From Vreelandella zhanjiangensis DSM 21076 (GTDB lineage: Bacteria > Pseudomonadota > Gammaproteobacteria > Pseudomonadales > Halomonadaceae), in NCBI RefSeq assembly GCF_000377665.1, contig NZ_KB898654.1, positions 124,001 through 188,000 on the forward strand: DNA of 64,000 bases. Reading direction: 5' to 3'. Below are positions 44,463 through 51,847 of the stretch, in pieces. The number at the start of each line of letters is the position of its first letter. The first letter of the stretch is position 1. The notes under the pieces were generated by a model. That model was not told the DNA's origin, searched no databases, and saw only the letters and a list, made by a program, of their open reading frames with translations. The position numbers and the translations under genes were made by a program.

Positions 44463-46060
44463 GACAACTGCCCCGTTTCCAGAGAAGCTTCTTCACCAAA
44501 CCCTTCACGCAGCCAGTGACGTAGCTGGCTCATTTTGGCGGCGTCTTGGGGGTTGTCCAAAGGCGGCAACGTGCCGTCGATAAATCCATGCGCGCGAAAT
44601 GGTGCTAACAGCCTGACATCTCCGCTAATAATATGTACCGGTACCGCATTGCTGGCGTTGTCGCCGGTGATGAGCGGCGCGGGCTGATGATCGCCAAGTA
44701 CGATAAGCAGCGTATTGTCATCCACTACTCTTTCCGCCCAGCGTCCGGTGACATCTACAGCGTAGTCGACAGAGCGGCCATAGTGCTCGCGAACCCGCTC
44801 AACATCCTGCCAAAGTACCTCTGGCGGGTCACCTGCATGCTCCCAGGGCGCAAAAATAGCGCCATCGCCTATCGTCGACCAGTCTTCAATAACCGGCAAA
44901 ATGGGCGTCCAGGGGGCATGGCTGGAGATCAACGCCATCTGAGCAAACACGGGCATATCGCCCAGCAGATATCGCTGCGTATAGTCGAGTGTGAATTGAT
45001 CCGGCATGGTGACCCAGTTCAAGGCAGGGCCTGCATAGTCGATATCCTTTGCTGCAAAAATATCGTCAAAGCCATACATTTCACCCTCCGGCCAGGCAAG
45101 CGTAATCGCGGGCATAATACTCAGCGTGCGCTGGCCGGTTGCTTTAAAATCATCGATCAGGGTTGAGGTTTCGCTATTGAGCATTAACCGGTACCACAGC
45201 TGGTTATCGATCCAACGCCCGCTGAGTAGCGTGGCATGCGCCAGCCACGACTGCCCACCCTGAATAGGCGCTTGCAGCAATCCCGAGACAACATGAAGAT
45301 TGCGCTTGGCTAACCTCTGCTCCATGGATGCAAGCGTAGGAAGCAGCAAGTCGCTATAGCGCGTATCGTTAAGTGCCGATATCCCATAAGATTCAACAAA
45401 GGTGAGCAACACGTTGTGACCCTCAAGCCCCAGAAGCGGCTGCGCTTCAAGAGGTGCTGAGTCAAGTTGCTCGGAAAACGTCAGCCGCGCCTGATGAGTC
45501 ACGCTTACCTGATGCCACTGAAAGCGTGTTGCCTCAGCCATGGGCAGTGACGAATAGTGCCCTAACGGTTTCCCTGTGCTATCGGCTATGCCCAGGCCCA
45601 GAGCAACCACTAACATGCAAAGGGCTACCGCTCCTTTTACACGATGCCCCCACAGAGGACGTGCTGGAAGCAGTAAGCAAAGCAGCCCCCCCAATATCCC
45701 CACCAGCAAGACGGCGCCGACAAGCATTGCGCAAACTGCCCATATTTGGCCTACATTACCTACCAGTAAATTAAAAATTGAGCGCACCAAAGGGAGATCT
45801 AAATACAGGTTAAGGGGCCGCCCAAATGCCGCGTAAGTGGCTGCATTGCCTAGATTAGCAACGGTTACCAAGGCAACCCAGCTGATCAGGGCTACTCCCA
45901 GTACGCGCCGACCATAACCGACGGGAAGTATCAGCATAAGCGGCACGATGACCCATGCTTCCCAGGCGACAAGAGGCTGCCCAATGGTGCCAAAGCGCCA
46001 CCACAAGGGGGCCACAAGCAGTAAATTGAGTGCTAGTGCACCAACCAATAATCGCAACAT
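44456..46060 (-). CDS. sulfatase/phosphoglycerol-transferase-type membrane enzyme
   Basis: Inner-membrane protein of 534 residues. Five N-terminal helices (about 1-160) anchor a periplasmic alkaline-phosphatase-fold domain (about 210-500). The first metal site is LLTFVESYGISAL. The nucleophile region reads QGGQSWLAHATLLSG, where LtaS-like enzymes have a catalytic Thr; here the candidate is Ser. LGDHQPAPLITG holds the later metal Asp-His. It is next to opgGH and may move phosphoglycerol or phosphoethanolamine onto glucans or lipids; this is inference from fold and neighbours. Confidence 0.82.
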   Translation of the reverse strand: MLRLLVGALALNLLLVAPLWWRFGTIGQPLVAWEAWVIVPLMLILPVGYGRRVLGVALISWVALVTVANLGNAATYAAFGRPLNLYLDLPLVRSIFNLLVGNVGQIWAVCAMLVGAVLLVGILGGLLCLLLPARPLWGHRVKGAVALCMLVVALGLGIADSTGKPLGHYSSLPMAEATRFQWHQVSVTHQARLTFSEQLDSAPLEAQPLLGLEGHNVLLTFVESYGISALNDTRYSDLLLPTLASMEQRLAKRNLHVVSGLLQAPIQGGQSWLAHATLLSGRWIDNQLWYRLMLNSETSTLIDDFKATGQRTLSIMPAITLAWPEGEMYGFDDIFAAKDIDYAGPALNWVTMPDQFTLDYTQRYLLGDMPVFAQMALISSHAPWTPILPVIEDWSTIGDGAIFAPWEHAGDPPEVLWQDVERVREHYGRSVDYAVDVTGRWAERVVDDNTLLIVLGDHQPAPLITGDNASNAVPVHIISGDVRLLAPFRAHGFIDGTLPPLDNPQDAAKMSQLRHWLREGFGEEASLETGQLSQ

Positions 46061-46264
46061 AATAGGTTCGAGACCCTCTCAAGAGGCGGGCAATCAACAG
46101 GACGGGCGACCTTACTTAGCCGTATCAAAAAACGTCGAATGAACGACCTTACGTTAAATAAACTGTGTGCATAAAGCACTAAACGTATAATATTTGTATT
46201 AAAAAAACATTTTAATTAGCTTTATATAGCTTTCTTCAAGGCAGCATTCGAAAGGAAATCGTTT

Positions 46265-47812
46265 ATGCGCTGTACGAACATGAAAAGTACAAATACTGGA
46301 AAATGGATGTTGTTGCTCGGCTGCTTTACAGCGCTACCTCTGCCTGTCAACGCTAATGAAGATGAACACTTTAATCGGGTCATTGAGCGAGCCCAGGAGC
46401 TTGCCGAACATACTTACCAAGCGCCGGAAGAGTCGCTTCCCCCAGCCTTACAAGACGTTAATTACGATACCTACCGACAAATACGCTTTGCGCCTGAAAA
46501 AGCGTATTGGCGTGATGAAAGCCTCTTCAATCTACAGCTATTTCACAGCGGTTTCATATTTCAAACGCCCATCACCCTTAATATCATCGAGAACGACACG
46601 GTAACCCCCCTGCCTTTTTCAAGCGATGATTTCCAGTACGATGACGATGCCCAGGCTCTTCTGGAACAGGATCTGACCGGCAGTGGCCACGCCGGATTTC
46701 GGTTGCATTATCCGCTTAACAACGAAGACTACGCCGATGAATTCGCGGTCTTTTTAGGTGCCAGCTATTTTCGCTTGACGGGTCAAGGTCAAACATATGG
46801 GCTCTCCACGCGTGGGCTCGCCATTGATACGGCATCCCCCGAGGGCGAAGAGTTTCCGGCATTTCGAGAATTCTGGCTTTATAAGCCCGGTGCGGATGAC
46901 GATGAAATAACCCTTCTCGCTCTGCTGGATAGCCCGTCTTTAAGCGGCGCCTATCGGATTACGCTACACCCGGGTGAGCAAACAGATGCGGAAATTGATG
47001 CTCGGCTCTTTGCGCGTAGCGATATTGCCAAGTTAGGTATTGCTCCGCTGACCAGCATGTATGCTTTTGGGGAAGCCAGCGACGAGCGCCCTGATGACTT
47101 TCGCCCTCAGGTACATGACTCTGACGGCCTGTTGATCCATACCGGCGCGAATGAGTGGATTTGGCGCCCGCTGAGCAACCCAAAAAATGTACACACTTCA
47201 AGCTTTGTGGACGACGCTCCGAACGGTTTTGGGTTAATGCAACGCCAGCGCAACTTTGATCGCTACCTGGATATGGAGGCCCAGTACCATCTGCGGCCCA
47301 GCCAATGGGTAGCCCCTATCGAACCATGGGGTGCAGGGCATGTTGAGCTGGTGGAGATCCCTACGCCAGATGAAACCTTCGATAATATTGTGGCTTACTG
47401 GGTTGCCGATGAACCGCTCAAAGCCGGCGAATCACGTAAGCTTCATTACCATACCTACACGCTCAATGGTGTCCCTGAAGCGCATACGCTTGGCCAGGTC
47501 ATTCGCACTCGCCATGGCACTGCCAACATCCCAGGAACCGGTGTAGATAATGCACTAAAGCGCCAATTTATTGTCGACTTCCAAGGTGGGCAGCTTAACG
47601 ATATCGCCGCGGATCAACCTGTCGAGCTTGAAATTAGCACGCAGGCAGGAGAAGTGAGTGCATCGCACGTGATGCCGCTACCCGACAATGCTTGGCGCGC
47701 CAGCTTTCGCATAGAGTCTCATAATGAACCTAGCGATATTCGCCTGCGTTTAATGCTTAACGGCCAGCCGATTAGCGAAACCTGGAACTATGTGTGGTAT
47801 CCCGATGCATAA
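46265..47812 (+). CDS. opgG: periplasmic glucan biosynthesis protein OpgG/MdoG
   Basis: A 515-residue periplasmic protein needed to branch or release osmoregulated periplasmic glucans. The signal peptide ends PVNANED (about residue 31). The OpgG domain carries NYDTYRQIRFAPEKAYWR (about 74-91), FLGASYFRLTGQGQTYGLSTRGLA (read in parts, about 160-183) and ASDERPDDFRPQVHDSDGL. AAGGAAAT precedes ATG 46265. It is followed by opgH with a short overlap. Glucans of this kind respond to low osmolarity, notable in a halophile. Confidence 0.94.
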   Translation: MRCTNMKSTNTGKWMLLLGCFTALPLPVNANEDEHFNRVIERAQELAEHTYQAPEESLPPALQDVNYDTYRQIRFAPEKAYWRDESLFNLQLFHSGFIFQTPITLNIIENDTVTPLPFSSDDFQYDDDAQALLEQDLTGSGHAGFRLHYPLNNEDYADEFAVFLGASYFRLTGQGQTYGLSTRGLAIDTASPEGEEFPAFREFWLYKPGADDDEITLLALLDSPSLSGAYRITLHPGEQTDAEIDARLFARSDIAKLGIAPLTSMYAFGEASDERPDDFRPQVHDSDGLLIHTGANEWIWRPLSNPKNVHTSSFVDDAPNGFGLMQRQRNFDRYLDMEAQYHLRPSQWVAPIEPWGAGHVELVEIPTPDETFDNIVAYWVADEPLKAGESRKLHYHTYTLNGVPEAHTLGQVIRTRHGTANIPGTGVDNALKRQFIVDFQGGQLNDIAADQPVELEISTQAGEVSASHVMPLPDNAWRASFRIESHNEPSDIRLRLMLNGQPISETWNYVWYPDA

Positions 47813-49847
47813 AAAAAACGAACGCCGACCAGCACCATTACAAAAACGATCACAAGAACAGTCCCAAGAACTTGCATCTGAACTAGCGCCCTCGATCCCA
47901 TGGCTCGGGTTTCGCCGCATCCTTCTAGCCGTGCTGGTATTAAGCTCCAGCATTGCTGGCTGCGTGTCGATGTATCATGTCATTTCCAACCTGGGGATAG
48001 GCTGGCAGATCACCATGCTGGTGCTGTTTGCTCTTACCTTCACCTGGATCGCCCTAGCCTTCTGGGGAGCCGTCTTCGGGTTTTTGGTTTGCCTGTTGCG
48101 GCGCGACCCCTTGAGCCTACGTCGGCAGGTACCGCTTGAGCCTAACGGCAGTTTATTGGTTAGCCGCACAGCGCTTGTGATGCCAATTTATGCAGAGCCC
48201 CCTATTCCCACTATCGCGGGGCTTGAAGCTACCTGTCGCTCGTTGATTGAGCAGGCAAAAACGCCGGATAACCATATTGAAACGCCGCTCAGCGAGCACT
48301 TTGAAGTATTTATTCTGAGCGACACCCAGGATGCCGAGAAGGCCAAAGTGGAAGCCGCCCATGTGGTTGCCTTGCAGCAGCGCCTGGCTGGCCAGCTATC
48401 GGTTCATTACCGGCGCCGGGAGAACAACCTGGGCCGTAAAGCGGGCAATATTGCTGAATTTTGCTGCCGCTGGGGGCGCCGTTATGACTACATGGTGGTA
48501 CTCGACGCCGATAGTCTCATGAGCGGTGCAACGCTATTGAAGCTTGTCCACCGCATGCAGCGTCAGCCAAGCGTTGGCTTGATTCAAACCGTGCCGATTC
48601 CGGTTGGCCAACGTACGCTGTTTGGTCTGTTTACCCAGTTTGCCTCAGCACTGTACAGCCCGATGCTGGCAGCAGGGCAAAGCTTTTGGCAGGGCGATGC
48701 TGCTAACTACTGGGGACATAATGCTATTGTCCGTACCCGGGCGTTTATGGCAAGCGCAGGGTTACCCATGCTGTCTGGCAAACCGCCGCTGGGAGGCGAA
48801 ATTCTGAGCCACGACTTTGTAGAAGCTGCGCTACTCAAAAGAAGCGGCTGGCAGGTTTTGCTGGATACGTCGGCGACTACCGCTGTTTCAAGCCATAACC
48901 CTTACGCCAGCGCCTCCCACAATAGTTTTGAGGCAATGCCCAGCAACATGCTCGACTTTGCCAAGCGTGACCGTCGCTGGCTACAGGGCAACTTGCAACA
49001 TTTACGTCTACTGACAGGTGCCGGGTTTCATACTCTCAGCCGGCTGCACTTCTTGTTCGGCGCGTTTGCCTACCTATCGTCTTTGGTTTGGCTTGGCTTG
49101 CTGGTCTGTACAAGCCTGTTGGTGGGCTACCAGGCTATCGATGACACACCCGAGCAGATACTCCCCCAGTCGCTTTCCGTCGGGCTACTGTTCATTACCT
49201 TAGGTATGTTGCTGGCGCCCAAATTTCTGGGTTTGCTACTGGCGTTTATTCAGTGCCCACATGCGTTTGGTGGCCGGATCCGGCTGCTGACAAGCGCGGT
49301 GCTGGAGATACTTTTTGCCGCGCTAATCGCCCCGTTGATGATGGCCTGCCACAGCCTTTTTATTATTAACGTCTTAGTAGGTGGCTCTATCGAGTGGCAA
49401 ACCCAGCCGCGGGGCGAACGTTCGTTACGCTGGCGAGAGGTATGGCAGCATGCGGGCTGGATGACGCTGTGTGGCCTTGCCTGGTCAGGCGGCGTCATGC
49501 TGTTTTCGCCCACCGCCTTCGGTTGGTTAACGCCGGCCTGGCTGGGTTTGGTCGCGGCAGTGCCGATTATCAAATATTCGAGCAGCAGCACATGGGGCGG
49601 GGTGCTTAGTCAGCGCTTAGGGCTTTTGCAAACGCCTAGTGTCAGTTTAAGCCCACCACTGCTGGACGAGTTTAATGCTCTGATGGCGCGCGATAGCTCA
49701 ACGCTGCCGCCAGCCGAAGACGGCGCTACGCTAAGCCTGAACGCACTGCCCTGTGAGCTATCGGGCGATATGCCGTGTCAGTCGCTTTATCAGTTTAATG
49801 CGCAAACAGTAGCGTCCCCCGAGCCTCAAGCAAAAGAGCCTAATTAA
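47790..49847 (+). CDS. opgH: glucan glucosyltransferase OpgH/MdoH, short form
   Basis: Membrane GT2 enzyme of 685 residues (680 if the second ATG, 47805, is used) that polymerises UDP-glucose into the periplasmic glucan backbone. Catalytic blocks: VLDADSLMSG, SHDFVEAALLKRSGWQV and KRDRRWLQGNLQHLRLL, the QxxRW equivalent. About eight membrane helices flank them. E. coli OpgH is about 850 residues; this copy lacks much of the N-terminal cytosolic region. It overlaps opgG by 23 bases, so the pair is coupled. Confidence 0.93.
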   Translation: MCGIPMHKKNERRPAPLQKRSQEQSQELASELAPSIPWLGFRRILLAVLVLSSSIAGCVSMYHVISNLGIGWQITMLVLFALTFTWIALAFWGAVFGFLVCLLRRDPLSLRRQVPLEPNGSLLVSRTALVMPIYAEPPIPTIAGLEATCRSLIEQAKTPDNHIETPLSEHFEVFILSDTQDAEKAKVEAAHVVALQQRLAGQLSVHYRRRENNLGRKAGNIAEFCCRWGRRYDYMVVLDADSLMSGATLLKLVHRMQRQPSVGLIQTVPIPVGQRTLFGLFTQFASALYSPMLAAGQSFWQGDAANYWGHNAIVRTRAFMASAGLPMLSGKPPLGGEILSHDFVEAALLKRSGWQVLLDTSATTAVSSHNPYASASHNSFEAMPSNMLDFAKRDRRWLQGNLQHLRLLTGAGFHTLSRLHFLFGAFAYLSSLVWLGLLVCTSLLVGYQAIDDTPEQILPQSLSVGLLFITLGMLLAPKFLGLLLAFIQCPHAFGGRIRLLTSAVLEILFAALIAPLMMACHSLFIINVLVGGSIEWQTQPRGERSLRWREVWQHAGWMTLCGLAWSGGVMLFSPTAFGWLTPAWLGLVAAVPIIKYSSSSTWGGVLSQRLGLLQTPSVSLSPPLLDEFNALMARDSSTLPPAEDGATLSLNALPCELSGDMPCQSLYQFNAQTVASPEPQAKEPN

Positions 49848-49872
49848 TGCTTAGCCATTGACTGGGTTGGTA

Positions 49873-49904
49873 AGCACCAAAGCGAGGCAACCCGCTTTGG
49901 TGCT
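49873..49904 (+). terminator. hairpin after opgH
   Basis: A perfect 12-bp stem AGCACCAAAGCG/CGCTTTGGTGCT (49873-49884 with 49893-49904) with an 8-base loop lies 26 bases past the opgH stop. There is no T run, so it is a weak terminator or 3'-end stabiliser. It falls inside the upstream extension of the next frame and so supports the later start for that gene. Confidence 0.65.
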
Positions 49905-49941
49905 AATACATTCAAGCTTACAGGCGCAGGATTTAAAATTT

Positions 49942-50721
49942 ATGATTTACCATTGGCAGACGCTGACCACCCCTGAATTGGCCGCTCTAGCGGAGCGCGA
50001 CCCGGTCGCCGTTTTGGTGTTGGGGGCCATAGAGCAGCACGGCACTCACCTGCCTCTGGGCACAGACCTTATCATCGGCGAAGGGCTGCAGGCCGCTATG
50101 CTTGGCTTTCTCGACCCCGCACTGGATGTTGTTTGCCTACCACCTATTGCGGTGGGCGCAAGCGACGAGCACGCCAACTTTGCAGGCACGTTAAGCCTTC
50201 CGGCACCGCTCGCCATAGCGACGCTTGAAGCATATGGCGAAAGCGTTTCGCGGGCTGGCATTCAGCGTTTGGTGTTAATCAATAGCCATGGCGGTAACAA
50301 GGCCATCATGGATTTGGCGTCGCTCACCTTGCGTAAGCGTTTTGCCATGCGCGTCGTTAAAGCAACCTATACCCGCCTGCCGCCGCTTGAAGGGGCTATC
50401 AATGCCGACGAGCTGCGCTATGGCTTACATGGCGGACTGCTGGAAACCGCCATGATGCAATACCTCGCGCCAGCCTCGGTGAAGCTGGAGGGCTATCAAA
50501 CCGCCCCGCTTGGCACCCTGCAGAATAATCAGCTGCTAGGGCCGGAAGGCGCGGCCGGGTTTGCCTGGCTTGCCGAAGACCTCAGCCAACACGGTGTGGC
50601 AGGCGATGCCCGCCAGGCAAACGCCGCATTGGGTGAGCGCTTGGTACAACATTACGCTAACCAACTGGCAATCGTAGTGGCTGAAACCGCCCGCCTGCCC
50701 ACGTTATCTCAAAAATCCTAG
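49942..50721 (+). CDS. creatininase-family amidohydrolase (ArfB/MftE-like)
   Basis: Metal-dependent amidase/deformylase of 259 residues. Ligands are seen in GAIEQHGTHLPLGTD (Glu31, His33, Asp42) and in NSHGGNKAIM (about 113); GLHGGLLETAMMQYLAP (about 155) holds the second Glu. The family includes archaeal ArfB, which deformylates a GTP-derived pyrimidine, and MftE. Neighbours here are a GTP cyclohydrolase II and a RibD-type reductase, so a pyrimidine substrate is a reasonable inference. ATG 49942 (GCAGGA upstream) starts the conserved region. Confidence 0.85.
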   Translation: MIYHWQTLTTPELAALAERDPVAVLVLGAIEQHGTHLPLGTDLIIGEGLQAAMLGFLDPALDVVCLPPIAVGASDEHANFAGTLSLPAPLAIATLEAYGESVSRAGIQRLVLINSHGGNKAIMDLASLTLRKRFAMRVVKATYTRLPPLEGAINADELRYGLHGGLLETAMMQYLAPASVKLEGYQTAPLGTLQNNQLLGPEGAAGFAWLAEDLSQHGVAGDARQANAALGERLVQHYANQLAIVVAETARLPTLSQKS

Positions 50722-50740
50722 TGTTAGAGCAGTGTGGCCG

Positions 50741-51847
50741 CTAGCGGCTATTGCTGCCTAGCACATCGCCGAAAAGATGGCCTGCCCGGTTGGCCTTGGC
50801 GCTTAGGTAACGGTGGTTTTGGTCGGTGACGCTGCCATAAAGCGCCTGACGCGATACCACTTCAATACCGCCTTCACGCAGAGCCGCAATTTTCAAAGGG
50901 TTGTTGGTCAGTAGCTGAACCTGGGAAATATCCAAGGCGTTGAGCATATCCACCGCGACCGCGTACTGGCGCTCATCGTCGCCAAAACCCAGCACCTGGT
51001 CGGCGTCCACAGTGTCCAGACCGCCATCTTGCAGAGTATAGGCACGTAGCTTATTAGCAAGCCCAATGCCGCGGCCCTCCTGAGCCAAATACAGCAGTAC
51101 ACCACCGCCCATTGCCTGAATATCCGCGACGGCGTTGCGCAGTTGCTCACCGCAATCGCAACGCAGGCTGCCAAATAAGTCCCCGGTCAGGCAAGCGGAG
51201 TGCATGCGTAGCGGTACTGCGCCTTCTAGCGTTTCCGGCTGACCAATGACCACCGCCACATGCTCGCGCAAACCATCTGGCTCGCGGAAGAGTACAAATC
51301 GGCTCTCAGGCGCGTCTTCAAGCGGAATACTCGCTTCGCTCACCCGTTTGAGCATGCCCGGCGCCCCCGCCAGACATTTTTCGGCGTCCTTCGCCTCGAT
51401 TTCCAACAGTTTTCCCTGGGCAATATCCTGGGCGACGGCGCTCGCTGCCTGCTCACTGACCTCGGCACACAGGGCTGCCGGGATAAGTAACGCACGGCGC
51501 ATGATGGCAACTGCCCCGCGCTCGCCGGGCCCTGCCGGCTTTAAGCCACTTAATAACGAGTGCGAAGGACGATGCGCGCTTTGCGTAACGGCTAACGCGT
51601 TCAGATCATTTTCGCCAATGTTTTCAACCAACGGCAAACACGCAGCCTCAGCGGTAAGCGACATCCCCATCGCCTCAAGGCGGTGGCGTGTTAACACCAG
51701 TGATGGGCGCGTCCCTGCGAGCTTGGCCAGCATATCGACCGACTCTATGCCTTCCAATGCCTGTACCAGCAGACGCTTTTCGCCCGTGTTGATAACGACC
51801 GGCAACCCACGGCGAATATCGAAGATAGCGCGTTCAATGTGATACAT
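50741..51847 (-). CDS. GTP cyclohydrolase II with degenerate DHBP-synthase domain (RibBA-like paralogue)
   Basis: A 368-residue fusion. Residues about 195-365 are a full GTP cyclohydrolase II, with zinc Cys219, Cys230 and Cys232 (HSACLTGDLFGSLRCDCGEQ), YLAQEGRGIGLANKLRAYTL and LLTNNPLKI. It should open GTP to the diaminopyrimidine ribotide plus formate. The usual Glu before Cys219 is Ala. The N-terminal half aligns with DHBP synthase but has INTGEKRLLVQAL where the acidic DDExREGEGDL loop should be, so that half is very probably inactive. Its context (no rib genes, but pterin/glycosyl genes) argues against routine riboflavin synthesis. Confidence 0.88.
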   Translation of the reverse strand: MYHIERAIFDIRRGLPVVINTGEKRLLVQALEGIESVDMLAKLAGTRPSLVLTRHRLEAMGMSLTAEAACLPLVENIGENDLNALAVTQSAHRPSHSLLSGLKPAGPGERGAVAIMRRALLIPAALCAEVSEQAASAVAQDIAQGKLLEIEAKDAEKCLAGAPGMLKRVSEASIPLEDAPESRFVLFREPDGLREHVAVVIGQPETLEGAVPLRMHSACLTGDLFGSLRCDCGEQLRNAVADIQAMGGGVLLYLAQEGRGIGLANKLRAYTLQDGGLDTVDADQVLGFGDDERQYAVAVDMLNALDISQVQLLTNNPLKIAALREGGIEVVSRQALYGSVTDQNHRYLSAKANRAGHLFGDVLGSNSR

